Source of the DNA: an uncultured Marvinbryantia sp.
GTDB lineage: Bacteria > Bacillota > Clostridia > Lachnospirales > Lachnospiraceae
Length of the DNA stretch: 64,000 nucleotides
Direction of reading: 5' to 3'
NCBI RefSeq assembly: GCF_905201705.1
Contig: NZ_CAJKOX010000002.1
Location: 92,779-156,778, forward strand
The notes beneath the pieces are model-generated. The model ran no database searches, was not told the DNA's origin, and saw only the letters and a list, made by a program, of their open reading frames with translations. Below, one piece after another: positions 8,321-17,187 of this stretch (positions within the stretch are counted from its first letter, which is position 1; the number at the start of each line of letters is the position of its first letter). Made by a program: the position numbers and the translations under genes.

Positions 8321-8356
8321 GAGAAAAGAGAATGCGGATCTGCGCGGAACAGGTGA

Positions 8357-8385
8357 TTGACCAATGTATTATTTAAAGCTATAAT
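8357..8385 (+). promoter_or_regulatory. Sigma-A promoter of the asparagine-synthase-like gene
   Basis: TTGACC (8357-8362), a 17-base spacer and TATAAT (8380-8385). It lies 49 bases before ATG 8434, leaving no room for the ~60 codons missing from the N-terminus of the protein. Confidence 0.85.
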
Positions 8386-8433
8386 AAGTGCAGAAGAGAA
8401 ACCATAAATATCTAAACAGGAGAAATCAGACAC

Positions 8434-9972
8434 ATGATAAAAGTAAAAGAGTACAGAGGGCATATCCGCAACTGGGAGGCGCTTTGCAGGGAGCTTGGCG
8501 TTGATACTGCGCTTTCCAGAGAAGCGCGCGAAACGGAGATACTGGTAAAAGCATATGAGAAATGGGGATGCCGGATGGCGGATCATATGCATGGCATGTT
8601 TGCCTTTGCGCTGTGGGATGAGGAAGCGCAGAAGCTTTTCTGCCTGCGTGACCAGTTTGGGACAAAGCCGTTTTATTATTATGAGACGTCGGATGGGAGA
8701 CTGCTTTATGGAACGACCATCCGCAGGATCATGGAGCAGCCGGGCTTTGTAAAGGAACTAAATGAGGAGATGCTGCAGCTTTACCTCAGCCTCACCTATG
8801 TGGCAGGCGAGGATACCTTCTTTAAGGGTGTGAAAAAGCTGATGCCGGGGCGCTATCTGATCTGGCAGGATGGAAAGCTGACGATTGAGCGTTATTGGAC
8901 GCCGCAGTTTTGTCCGGACGAGAGCAGATCTCTGGAGGATTGGGCTGAGGAAATCCATGAAACGATCCGGGAGATTATGCCGGAGGTGAAGTCGGCGGAG
9001 GAAACAGCGGAATCATTTTTGTCTGGCGGCGTGGATTCCTCCTATGTGCTTGCAATGTCGGATGCGCAGATGACGGATTCCTGCGGTTATGATGAGGCAC
9101 GCTTTGATGAATCCGGGCTGGCGCTGGAGACGGCGAAAATTCTTGGAAGGGCGAACAGCCGCTGCCGGATCACACCGGAAGAATACTTTGCAATTGTACC
9201 GTATGTGATGTATCACATGGAGCAGCCGCTTGGCGATGCGTCTGCGATCGCGTTTGCGATCGCCTGCCGCGCGACAGCAGAGCACACAAAGCTTTGCTAT
9301 TCCGGAGAGGGCGCTGACGAGTTTTTCGGCGGCTATAATATGTACCGTAATGCAGAGCGCTATGGAGATAATCTGAAAACCTTCTATGTCGGCAATACCA
9401 ACATTATGAAGGAGGACGAAAAGAAAAAGATACTCAAGAATTATAATGAAAAGGTATTGCCGATCAATCTGGTAAAAGAGATTTATGAGGAGACGGAAGG
9501 GTTAGATCCGCTCACCAAAATGTCTAATGTGGACATCCAGATCTGGCTGGAGGGCGATATTTATCTGAATGTGGATAAGATGAGCACGGCGGCTGGTCTG
9601 GAAATCCGTATGCCGCTCACTGACCGCAGGATTTTTGATATTGCATCGAGAATGCCGTCCAGATATAAGGTAAATGAGGAGCAGAATAAAGTAGCGTTCC
9701 GCACTGCGGCGGCAAAGGTGCTGCCGGAGGAAATTGCTTTCCGCAAAAAGCTTGGTTTTATCGTGCCGATCCGTATCTGGATGGCGGATGATCGCTATAA
9801 CCAGGATGTGCGCGCAAAATTTAAGAGCGACATGGCGGCGAAGTTTTTTAATCTGGATGAAATTAACGCGATACTTGAGGACTATATCGGAGGAAATTCG
9901 GATAACTGGCGAAAAGTGTGGACGATTTACACCTTCCTGGTGTGGTATGAGGAATATTTTGTGAAACGTTGA
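8434..9972 (+). CDS. Asparagine synthase-like amidotransferase lacking the glutaminase N-terminus
   Basis: 512 residues. The synthetase half is intact: SGGVDSS at 197-203 is the PP-loop that binds ATP, YSGEGADEFFGGY is the second conserved loop, and LEIRMPLTDRR follows. The region MHGMFAFALWDE and RDQFGTKPFYY (residues 52-83) is the end of the class-II glutaminase domain. What is missing is the first ~60 residues, with the N-terminal catalytic Cys (MCGI) and the RRGPD loop; the protein begins where family members read NGEIYN. A good promoter and ribosome site (ACAGGAGAAATC) lie directly upstream, so it is a transcribed gene and not a mid-gene call. It should be unable to use glutamine as nitrogen donor; it may use ammonia or another acceptor, or be inactive (inference). 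Confidence 0.85.
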   Translation: MIKVKEYRGHIRNWEALCRELGVDTALSREARETEILVKAYEKWGCRMADHMHGMFAFALWDEEAQKLFCLRDQFGTKPFYYYETSDGRLLYGTTIRRIMEQPGFVKELNEEMLQLYLSLTYVAGEDTFFKGVKKLMPGRYLIWQDGKLTIERYWTPQFCPDESRSLEDWAEEIHETIREIMPEVKSAEETAESFLSGGVDSSYVLAMSDAQMTDSCGYDEARFDESGLALETAKILGRANSRCRITPEEYFAIVPYVMYHMEQPLGDASAIAFAIACRATAEHTKLCYSGEGADEFFGGYNMYRNAERYGDNLKTFYVGNTNIMKEDEKKKILKNYNEKVLPINLVKEIYEETEGLDPLTKMSNVDIQIWLEGDIYLNVDKMSTAAGLEIRMPLTDRRIFDIASRMPSRYKVNEEQNKVAFRTAAAKVLPEEIAFRKKLGFIVPIRIWMADDRYNQDVRAKFKSDMAAKFFNLDEINAILEDYIGGNSDNWRKVWTIYTFLVWYEEYFVKR

Positions 9973-10076
9973 TTCCGCAGATTTTCATCACCCAGACTGA
10001 CAGAAGCGGGGAACAATATGTTGAAAAAGCGCAGGAATAACAGTAAGAAACTATATTGAAAAAGGAGGAATTTTCG

Positions 10077-11072
10077 ATGTATCTTGCAGAAAACGAACGT
10101 TACGGTAAAATGAAGTATAACCGCTGCGGGGAAAGCGGGCTGCGTCTCCCGGCAGTTTCGCTCGGACTGTGGCACAATTTCGGGGAGACGGCGGCGCTCG
10201 AAAATATGAAGGAGTTGCTGTTTACCGCCTTTGACAATGGGATCACACATTTTGACCTGGCGAATAATTACGGACCGCCAGCGGGGAGCGCGGAGACAAA
10301 TTTCGGACGCATACTCCGGGAAAATTTTCAGAGCTACCGGGATGAGATGATCATCAGCTCCAAGGCGGGATATACTATGTGGGACGGACCTTACGGGGAC
10401 GGCGGCAGCCGGAAATATCTGATCGCCAGCATCGATCAGAGCCTCACGCGCATGGGGCTGGAGTACGTTGATATTTTTTATCATCACCGTATGGATAAGG
10501 AAACGCCGCTGGAGGAGACGATGGAGGCGCTTTCCCAGATCGTGAAAAGCGGAAAGGCGCTGTACGTGGGGCTTTCCAATTACGATGGCGAGACGATGGA
10601 GCAGGCGGCTGCGATTTTAAAAGAGCTGCATTGTCCGTTTATCATTAACCAGAACCGTTACTCCATTTTCGACCGCACGATCGAGCAGAATGGACTGAAG
10701 GAGATTGCGGCGAAGCTTCATAAGGGAATTATTGCGTTCAGTCCGCTCGCGCAGGGCTTGCTCACTGACCGCTATTTGAACGGTATCCCGGCGGACAGCC
10801 GTATTCGCTCGGACGGACGCTTCCTGAAGCAGTCCGCGCTCAGCGAGGAACGTCTGGCACAGATACGGGCGCTGAATGAGCTGGCGAAAAAGCGCGGGCA
10901 GAGCCTCGCGGAGATGGCGCTCGCCTGGATCTTCCGCGACCAGGTTGTGACGAGCGTGATCGTCGGCGCCTCAAAGAAGGAGCAGATTCTTGATAACATT
11001 GGAGCGCTGCGGAATATGTCCTTTACAGAGGAAGAAATAAAAGCAATTGATGCGATAGCGAAAAAAGCCTGA
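10077..11072 (+). CDS. Aldo/keto reductase (YghZ/MgrA-like, Kvbeta class)
   Basis: 331 residues from ATG 10077, preceded by AAAGGAGG; an earlier in-frame ATG at 10056 has no ribosome site. The TIM-barrel AKR signatures are present: GITHFDLANNYGPPAGSAE carries the catalytic Asp and Tyr, SKAGYTMWDGPYGDGGSRKY carries the Lys region, YVDIFYHHRMD the His region, and VIVGASKKEQI binds the NADPH phosphate. This subgroup reduces L-glyceraldehyde 3-phosphate and methylglyoxal-type aldehydes. It follows the asparagine-synthase-like gene by 104 bases and may be read from the same transcript. Confidence 0.9.
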   Translation: MYLAENERYGKMKYNRCGESGLRLPAVSLGLWHNFGETAALENMKELLFTAFDNGITHFDLANNYGPPAGSAETNFGRILRENFQSYRDEMIISSKAGYTMWDGPYGDGGSRKYLIASIDQSLTRMGLEYVDIFYHHRMDKETPLEETMEALSQIVKSGKALYVGLSNYDGETMEQAAAILKELHCPFIINQNRYSIFDRTIEQNGLKEIAAKLHKGIIAFSPLAQGLLTDRYLNGIPADSRIRSDGRFLKQSALSEERLAQIRALNELAKKRGQSLAEMALAWIFRDQVVTSVIVGASKKEQILDNIGALRNMSFTEEEIKAIDAIAKKA

Positions 11073-11129
11073 AAGCAGGAAAAACATATTACTGCGTCGT
11101 GAAACAGGTCTGCCATGCCGCGAACAAAC

Positions 11130-11159
11130 TTGTCTCTGAAATAAGAAAAATGCTACAAT
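11130..11159 (+). promoter_or_regulatory. Probable promoter of the GltD-like gene
   Basis: TTGTCT (11130-11135), an 18-base spacer and TACAAT (11154-11159), about 57 bases before the start codon. Moderate match to the sigma-A consensus. Confidence 0.5.
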
Positions 11160-11215
11160 AAAAACAGGTGAAACCGTTTAGTGCAGTGTGAATTATTTCT
11201 GAGAGGAGGAATTTT

Positions 11216-12448
11216 ATGGCAATTCATGTTTTAGACGAGGCGAATCACTGTTTAAACTGCAAAAATCCGCAGTGTCAGAAGGGGTGTCCGATCAGCACGC
11301 CGATCCCGAAGGTCATCCGGCTGCTGCTGGACGGTAAGCTGGATGAGGCGGGCTGGATGCTGTTTGAGAATAATCCGCTGACGACGGTGTGCAGCCTTGT
11401 CTGCAACCACGAAAATCAGTGCGAGGGGCACTGCGTGCTGGGCAAAAAGGGCGCTCCGGTGCATTTCTCCGTTATTGAAAACTACATCTCCACCACCTAC
11501 AGCTCCAAGATGGTGAAGGGTCCGGCGCCGTCCAACGGGATGCGCGCGGCGATCATCGGCTCCGGTCCTGCCGGACTGACGATCGCGGTCATTCTGGCGC
11601 GCAAGGGCTACCAGGTGACGATCTTTGAGGGGAAGGAAAAAATCGGCGGCATTCTCCGCTACGGCATCCCGGAATTTCGTCTGCCGAAGAGCGTGCTCGA
11701 CGATTTTGAGTACCGGCATCTGATTTTAAAAGATATCAAGGTGCGCCCGAACACGATGATCGGAGCGGATATTTCCATAGACGATCTGATGCGCGACGGC
11801 TATAAGGCGATCTTCGTCGGCACCGGCGTGTGGAAGCCGAACGCGCTCCACATTAAGGGCGAGACGCTGGGACACGTGCATTTTGGCATCAATTATCTGA
11901 ACAGCCCGGACAGCTATCATCTGGGCGAGCGCGTGATCGTGATCGGAGCGGGCAATGCCGCGATGGATGTGGCGAGAACGGCGATCCGGCACGGCGTGCG
12001 CTATCTGCAGTGCTTTTCGCGCAGCGAGGGCGTGGCGGCAAGCAAACATGAATTTGATTACGCAGTGCTGGAGGGCGTGGAATTTTTCTACTGCAAGGCC
12101 CCGGTGGAAATTACGGACGAGGGCGTGATTTTTGCAGACGTCATTGAGCACGAGGACGGCAGTGTCGAGCAGATCCCGGATACGGAAAAGCTGTATCCGG
12201 CGGACAGCGTAATTGTTTCCATCAGCCAAGGACCGATGAACCGCCTTGTGAAAAACACGGAGGGGCTGCAGGCGGACAAGAGAGGCCTGCTGGTGACGGA
12301 TGAGAAGGGACGCACCACAAAGCCGGGCATCTTTGCCAGCGGCGACGTTGTGAATGGCGCGCGCACGGTGGTTGAGGCGGTAGCGCACTCCAAGGAGGTC
12401 GCAGAGGCGATGGATGAGTATATGCAGAGCCTGCCGAAGGATGCTTAA
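11216..12448 (+). CDS. GltD-like NAD(P)H-dependent FAD/Fe-S oxidoreductase
   Basis: 410 residues. Cysteines 12, 15, 20 and 24, plus the VCSLVC...QCEGHC group near residues 62-77, match the [4Fe-4S]-ligating N-terminal domain of the glutamate synthase small subunit. IGSGPAGLT near residue 115 is the FAD dinucleotide fold, VIGAGNAAMDVA near 243 the NAD(P)H fold, and GIFASGDVVNGARTVVEAV near 370 the C-terminal FAD-binding strand. The family transfers electrons from NADPH to a partner (GltB, PreA, NfnA and others). No large subunit is adjacent; a PreA-like protein sits at 26.5 kb. The partner is therefore unknown. Strong GAGAGGAGG site before the ATG. Confidence 0.88.
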   Translation: MAIHVLDEANHCLNCKNPQCQKGCPISTPIPKVIRLLLDGKLDEAGWMLFENNPLTTVCSLVCNHENQCEGHCVLGKKGAPVHFSVIENYISTTYSSKMVKGPAPSNGMRAAIIGSGPAGLTIAVILARKGYQVTIFEGKEKIGGILRYGIPEFRLPKSVLDDFEYRHLILKDIKVRPNTMIGADISIDDLMRDGYKAIFVGTGVWKPNALHIKGETLGHVHFGINYLNSPDSYHLGERVIVIGAGNAAMDVARTAIRHGVRYLQCFSRSEGVAASKHEFDYAVLEGVEFFYCKAPVEITDEGVIFADVIEHEDGSVEQIPDTEKLYPADSVIVSISQGPMNRLVKNTEGLQADKRGLLVTDEKGRTTKPGIFASGDVVNGARTVVEAVAHSKEVAEAMDEYMQSLPKDA

Positions 12449-12488
12449 ACGGCGTGCATGATCACAGCGAGGCGGTAATGATGCTGAG

Positions 12489-12695
12489 ATGGCAAGTACG
12501 ATTCAAATAAGAGTTGACGATGATTTGAAGGTAAGGTCAGATGAGCTGTTTAAAGATTTAGGCATGGACACAACAAACGCGATCCGTATATTTTTAACGC
12601 AGGCAGTTGCGGCAAATGGTTTCCCGTTTGAGATAAAAAGGGCGGGTGCAAATATGAACAGGGGAGACAGCAAGAATGAAAAAAGCGGGAGATGA
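12489..12695 (+). CDS. RelB/DinJ family antitoxin, orphan
   Basis: 68 residues. TIQIRVDDDLKVRSDELFKDLG followed by AIRIFLTQAVAANGFPFEI is the ribbon-helix-helix DNA-binding domain of RelB/DinJ. The C-terminal toxin-wrapping tail is short and basic. A YafQ/RelE toxin gene would normally follow by a few bases; instead the stop lies 20 bases inside the start of the GH127 gene. No toxin-sized ORF is nearby on either strand. It may be a solitary regulator or a relic. Confidence 0.8.
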   Translation: MASTIQIRVDDDLKVRSDELFKDLGMDTTNAIRIFLTQAVAANGFPFEIKRAGANMNRGDSKNEKSGR

Positions 12696-14613
12696 AGTTA
12701 CCGTAAAACAGGTACAGATCAGGGATGGCTTCTGGTCCGAAATGCAGAAGCGGATGATCGACGTCGTGATTCCGTTTCAGGAAAAGGTTCTGAACGACGA
12801 GGTGGAAGGCGTCGCAAAAAGTCATGCTATTGAAAACTTCCGTATTGCCGCCGGACTTAGCGAGGGAGAATTTTACGGGATGGTATTCCAGGACAGCGAT
12901 GTGGCGAAATGGCTGGAGGGCGTCGCTTACTCGCTGACGGTAAAGCCGGACGCCGGGCTGGAAAAGCGCGCTGATGAGATGATCGAAATCATTGCCAGGG
13001 CCCAGCAGGAGGACGGTTATCTGAATACCTACTTTACCATCAAGGAGCCGGAGCACCGCTGGCAGAACCTGGAGGAATGCCATGAGCTTTACTGTGCGGG
13101 ACATATGATGGAGGCGGCGGTGGCATATTACCAGGCTACCGGAAAGACAAAGCTCCTTCATGTTATGGAGCGGATGGCGGACCACATCATCAGCCGCTTC
13201 GGTGAGGATAAGGAGCGCGGAATACCGGGACACCAGGAGGTGGAGATCGGTCTGATGAAGCTCTACCGCGCGACCGGAAAAGAAAAATATAAGAAAATGG
13301 CGCGGTTCTTCCTGGAGGAGCGCGGAAAAAATCCGGATTATTTCTATGAGGAAAAGGTGAAAAGAGGCTGGCGGCACTGGGGACAGTACACGCTTGATCC
13401 GCTGGATACGAAATACGCGCAGATGTATAAACCGATCTATGAGCAGGATAAAGCGGTTGGACATGCAGTGCGCGCGGTTTATATGTATACGGCGATGGCG
13501 GATCTGGCAGGAGAGGACGGCGACGAACGGCTGTACCGGGCATGCCGCACACTCTGGAACAACATTGTAAACCAGCGGATGTATATCACCGGAGGCATAG
13601 GCTCCACGATGGAGGGAGAAGCATTTTCGGAGGACTACGACCTGCCGAACGATATGGCGTATGCGGAAACCTGCGCGTCGATCGCAATGGTATTTTTTGC
13701 AAAGCAGATGCTGGAGATCGAGGCGGACGGAGCGTATGCGGATATCATGGAGCGGGAGCTTTACAACGGCACTATCAGCGGCATCCAGCTTGACGGAAAG
13801 CGCTACTTCTATGTAAATCCGCTGGAGATCCAGCCGGGCATTTCCGGAAAAATTTTCGGGTACCGTCATGCGTTGCCGGAGCGTCCCGGCTGGTACGAGT
13901 GCGCCTGCTGTCCGACGAATCTGGTTCGCATGGTGACGTCCCTTGCGTCCTATACGTGGAGCGAGAGCACGGATACCGTTTACTCCCACCTGCTGATCGG
14001 ACAGGAGGCGGATCTGAAAAAGGCGAGGATTTCCGTGGAAAGCAGCTATCCGTGGGAGGGAAAGATTGTTTATCAGATTTCCCCGAAGGAGACGGAATTC
14101 ACCCTGGCGATCCACATTCCGGGCTATGTAAAGCCAAAAGATAAGGGCACGATCGTGAAGGTAAACGGAGAAGCAGTCGACGTGGAAGCATATTTAAAGA
14201 AAGGTTATCTGTACCTGGAGCGCGCCTGGAAGGAGGGCGACCGGGTGGAGGTGCTGTTTGATATGCCGGTCAGAAAAGTATTTGCCAACCAGAAGGTGCG
14301 GGACGACGCAGGCTGCGTGGCGCTCATGCGCGGACCGATCGTTTACTGCTTTGAGGGAGTCGACAACGGAATGGATGTTCAGAGTCTGCGGATCCCGGAG
14401 ACGGCAGAGCCGGAGGCAGTCTGGTGCGAGGAAGGTGTGCTGGCGGGAAACATGCTGCTGAAAATAGACGGCTACCGGATGAAGGGCACGGACGCGCTGT
14501 ACAGCGAGGAGCGCCCGGTAAAGGAAAAAGCGGTGCTCACGGCAATTCCTTACTACACATGGGCGAACAGAGGAGAAAACCAGATGCGTGTGTGGATGCA
14601 TGAATTAGCGTAA
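12676..14613 (+). CDS. GH127 family beta-L-arabinofuranosidase (DUF1680)
   Basis: 645 residues, the usual length. The (alpha/alpha)6 barrel and family signatures are present: ECHELYCAGHMMEAAVAYY, YITGGIGSTMEGEAFSEDYDLPN, AYAETCAS and WYECACCPTN. The Glu and Cys of AETC together with the CACC cysteines match the Zn-Cys cluster in which a Cys is the nucleophile (HypBA1). The enzyme removes beta-1,2-linked arabinofuranose from hydroxyproline-type arabino-oligosaccharides and related glycans. No signal peptide, so it acts in the cytoplasm on imported oligosaccharides. Starts within the RelB gene (20-base overlap), with GGGGAGACAGCAAG as ribosome site. Followed by a strong hairpin. Confidence 0.92.
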   Translation: MKKAGDEVTVKQVQIRDGFWSEMQKRMIDVVIPFQEKVLNDEVEGVAKSHAIENFRIAAGLSEGEFYGMVFQDSDVAKWLEGVAYSLTVKPDAGLEKRADEMIEIIARAQQEDGYLNTYFTIKEPEHRWQNLEECHELYCAGHMMEAAVAYYQATGKTKLLHVMERMADHIISRFGEDKERGIPGHQEVEIGLMKLYRATGKEKYKKMARFFLEERGKNPDYFYEEKVKRGWRHWGQYTLDPLDTKYAQMYKPIYEQDKAVGHAVRAVYMYTAMADLAGEDGDERLYRACRTLWNNIVNQRMYITGGIGSTMEGEAFSEDYDLPNDMAYAETCASIAMVFFAKQMLEIEADGAYADIMERELYNGTISGIQLDGKRYFYVNPLEIQPGISGKIFGYRHALPERPGWYECACCPTNLVRMVTSLASYTWSESTDTVYSHLLIGQEADLKKARISVESSYPWEGKIVYQISPKETEFTLAIHIPGYVKPKDKGTIVKVNGEAVDVEAYLKKGYLYLERAWKEGDRVEVLFDMPVRKVFANQKVRDDAGCVALMRGPIVYCFEGVDNGMDVQSLRIPETAEPEAVWCEEGVLAGNMLLKIDGYRMKGTDALYSEERPVKEKAVLTAIPYYTWANRGENQMRVWMHELA

Positions 14614-14617
14614 GATA

Positions 14618-14669
14618 GCAGACCGCGCAGTCAGCCGGAGCCGGTAGGTCCGGGGACTGCGCGGTCTGC
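14618..14669. terminator. Long GC-rich hairpin between convergent GH127 and glgP genes
   Basis: GCAGACCGCGCAGTC (14618-14632) pairs perfectly with GACTGCGCGGTCTGC (14655-14669), a 15-bp stem with a 22-base loop. There is only a weak T tract on the plus side. Its position between two convergent genes suggests a two-way terminator. Confidence 0.75.
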
Positions 14670-14719
14670 CCTGCTTTGCCATGCATCCGAAGGAAGCTGC
14701 CGGCGGCAGGTTCTGCAGG

Positions 14720-16987
14720 TTACTCTCCCAGGTGCCAGATGTCGCGGTTATATTCCGCAATCGTGCGGTCGGAGGAGAAGAAGCCGGCCTTTGCGATATT
14801 GACAAGCGCTTTCCTGCTCCAGTTTTCCGGGCTTGCGGCGTAATCCATCATTGCCTGGTTTTTGCGCACCAGATAGGCGTTGAAGTCGGGCAGCGTCTGG
14901 AACCAGTCTTTCCGGATCAGTTCATTCTGCAGGCGGGACAGATTTTCTTCATGTCCTGCCTTCTTCATTTCGGGGCTGCACAGGAAATCGATCGCGCGGC
15001 GGAGGTTCGGATCGCTCTCGTACCAGTCGTGCGCGCAGTAATCGCCCTTTGCATAGCGGTCGATGACCTGCTTGCTGCTCTGACCGAAGATATAGATATT
15101 TTCATTTCCCACGCGCTCTGCGATCTCTACGTTGGCGCCGTCCATCGTACCGAGCGTAAGCGCGCCGTTCAGCATAAATTTCATATTTCCCGTGCCGGAG
15201 GCCTCTTTGGAAGCGAGGCTGATCTGCTCGGAGAGGTCGCAGGCGGGAATCATTTTTTCCGCTGCAGTCACATTATAATTTTCCACGAAAACAATCTGCA
15301 TCCACCGGGAAGCCTGCGGATCGGCGGCAATTACCTTTGACAGCGCGATCAGCGCGTGGATGATATCCTTGGCGATCGTGTAGGCAGGCGCTGCCTTCGC
15401 ACCGAAAATGCTCACAAGCGCAGTCGCCGGGGTGTGCCCTGCCTTGATCTCCAGATATTGATGGATGAGGAACAGCAGATTGAGCTGCTGGCGCTTGTAT
15501 TCGTGCAGGCGCTTCGACTGGATCGCAAACATCGCATCCGGGTTGATCTTCACACCCTGCCGGTGGTACAGCCAGTCGGCGAGCGCTTTTTTGTTGTCCT
15601 TTTTAATGTCGGTCAGCTTCCTGAGTACCTTCTCATCCTCTGTAAAGGCGAGCAGCTTCTCAAGCTCGTCGGCGTCCTGTTTAAAGCCGGATCCGATCAG
15701 CGTTTCGATCTCTTTTGCGAGCGCCGGGTTGCATTCCAGAAGCCAGCGGCGGAAGGTGATGCCGTTTGTCTTGTTGTTGAATTTCTCCGGGTAGAGGCGG
15801 TAGAAATTTGCAAGCTCGCTGTTTTTGAGAATTTCCGTGTGCAGCGCGGCAACGCCGTTCGTGGAATGTGTAAAATGGATGTCCATGTTTGCCATGTGAA
15901 CGGTCTGCCAGCAGTCGATGATGGCAGTGCTCTCATCGTCTGTTCGCGTGCGTGCAAGAGCGTCCAGCTTTTCAATGATCGGCATGAGCTGCGGCACTAC
16001 CTGGCCGAGAAAATGACGCGGCCACTTTTCCAGCGCCTCCGAGAGGATAGTGTGGTTGGTGTAGGCGCAGGTGTCGGTGACGATCTGCACGGCTTCCGCG
16101 AAGTCGATGCCCTTTTCGCCGAGAAGACGGATCAGTTCAGGGATTACCATGCTCGGATGCGTGTCGTTGATCTGAATTGCCGCGTAGTCGGCGAGATTGT
16201 GGAAATCGCATCCGCGCGCCTCGCACTCGGAAAGGATGAGCTGCGCTCCGGCGGAAACCATCAGATATTGCTGATAAATGCGCAGCAGGCGTCCGTCGTC
16301 GTCGGAATCGTCCGGATAGAGAAACAGTGTCAGATTTTTTTCGATATCCGTCTTGTCGAAGGAGATGCCGCTTTGGATCAGCGATTCGTCGATGGTATCC
16401 AGATCAAACAGATTGAGGCTGTTGGTGCGCCCGTTGTAGCCGGTGACGTTCAGCTTATATAAGCGCGCCGGATAGGTTTTTCCGGCAAGCTGAACCGGGT
16501 ATACGGTGTCTGTCTTTTCCGCCCAGGAGTGCTCCGTCAGCCAGAAATCCGGCGTCTCGCTCTGCACATCGTTCTGGAAATTCTGGCGGAACAGACCGCA
16601 GTGGTAGCGCAGACCGATACCGTCGCCCGGCAGGTTTAAGGTGGCGAGGCTGTCCAGGAAGCAGGCGGCGAGACGGCCGAGACCGCCGTTGCCAAGGCTC
16701 GGTTCCGGCTCCAGCTCCTCGATGTCGGAAAGATCTTTTCCGGCATCCTTCAAAATCCCGCGGACTTCATCATAGATGCCAAGATTGATCAGATTGTTGG
16801 AGAGCAGCTTGCCGATCAGAAACTCAGCCGAGATATAGTAAAGCTTTCGGCCGGTGACCGGCTTTTCCTTCTTCTGGCTCAGCTCCTGCACAAGCTTCAG
16901 CAGCGCAAGGTAAACCTCCTCGTTGGATGCCTCCGCCAGCGGTTTTGTGCAGAGCGCGTTAAGCTTACGATAAAGTTCTTTGTTCAT
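14720..16987 (-). CDS. glgP: Glycogen/maltodextrin phosphorylase (GT35)
   Basis: 755 residues, slightly shorter than the 800-840 typical of the family. It releases glucose 1-phosphate from alpha-1,4-glucans using pyridoxal phosphate. The PLP-lysine motif EASGTGNMKFMLNGALTLGT is intact, as are PSLGNGGLGRLAACFLDSLAT, the catalytic-site INDTHPSMVIPELIRLL and the phosphate-site region KRLHEYKRQQLN. Start ATG 16987 follows GAAAGGGGC. Monocistronic. Its promoter shares a palindromic -35 with the divergent AraC gene, suggesting joint control. Confidence 0.95.
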   Translation of the reverse strand: MNKELYRKLNALCTKPLAEASNEEVYLALLKLVQELSQKKEKPVTGRKLYYISAEFLIGKLLSNNLINLGIYDEVRGILKDAGKDLSDIEELEPEPSLGNGGLGRLAACFLDSLATLNLPGDGIGLRYHCGLFRQNFQNDVQSETPDFWLTEHSWAEKTDTVYPVQLAGKTYPARLYKLNVTGYNGRTNSLNLFDLDTIDESLIQSGISFDKTDIEKNLTLFLYPDDSDDDGRLLRIYQQYLMVSAGAQLILSECEARGCDFHNLADYAAIQINDTHPSMVIPELIRLLGEKGIDFAEAVQIVTDTCAYTNHTILSEALEKWPRHFLGQVVPQLMPIIEKLDALARTRTDDESTAIIDCWQTVHMANMDIHFTHSTNGVAALHTEILKNSELANFYRLYPEKFNNKTNGITFRRWLLECNPALAKEIETLIGSGFKQDADELEKLLAFTEDEKVLRKLTDIKKDNKKALADWLYHRQGVKINPDAMFAIQSKRLHEYKRQQLNLLFLIHQYLEIKAGHTPATALVSIFGAKAAPAYTIAKDIIHALIALSKVIAADPQASRWMQIVFVENYNVTAAEKMIPACDLSEQISLASKEASGTGNMKFMLNGALTLGTMDGANVEIAERVGNENIYIFGQSSKQVIDRYAKGDYCAHDWYESDPNLRRAIDFLCSPEMKKAGHEENLSRLQNELIRKDWFQTLPDFNAYLVRKNQAMMDYAASPENWSRKALVNIAKAGFFSSDRTIAEYNRDIWHLGE

Positions 16988-17031
16988 GGAAATGCCCCTT
17001 TCTTCATTTTTATTTTATTTACTAATAGTAT

Positions 17032-17084
17032 TATCATAAATGAGGAAAGTAATCTTGCAAAATTATCGCAGATTATGATACTAT
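17032..17084. promoter_or_regulatory. Divergent promoters for glgP and the AraC regulator sharing one -35 box
   Basis: TTGCAA (17055-17060) is its own complement and can serve both strands. Rightward, an 18-base spacer leads to TACTAT (17079-17084). Leftward, a 16-base spacer leads to TATGAT within the inverted half TATCATAA (17032-17039), whose mirror TTATGATA is at 17073-17080. The two promoters are mutually exclusive by geometry. Confidence 0.5.
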
Positions 17085-17112
17085 TCTATCATAGAAGCGA
17101 ATGTGAGCAGCC

Positions 17113-17158
17113 GCCGCCAAATGGACATGCAGCCTGGCTCATTGCTCGCGGGAATAAG
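17113..17158 (+). repeat. Dispersed intergenic repeat R2, copy a
   Basis: CGCCAAATGGACATGCAGCC followed by TGGCTCATTGCTCGCGGGAATAA. The same ends occur at 54405-54459 (plus) and 32131-32190 (minus), with a different middle. It lies between the AraC promoter and its start codon, so it is in the 5' untranslated region. Confidence 0.8.
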
Positions 17159-17187
17159 GTGCGGCGAATTGCCGGGAAGGAGCGCGT

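Noticed and set aside
12550..14115. 521-codon open frame on the minus strand
   Set aside because: Antisense to the GH127 gene; Arg/His/Leu-rich shadow without motifs.
15356..16462. 368-codon open frame on the plus strand
   Set aside because: Antisense to glycogen phosphorylase; no plausible start signal or domain.
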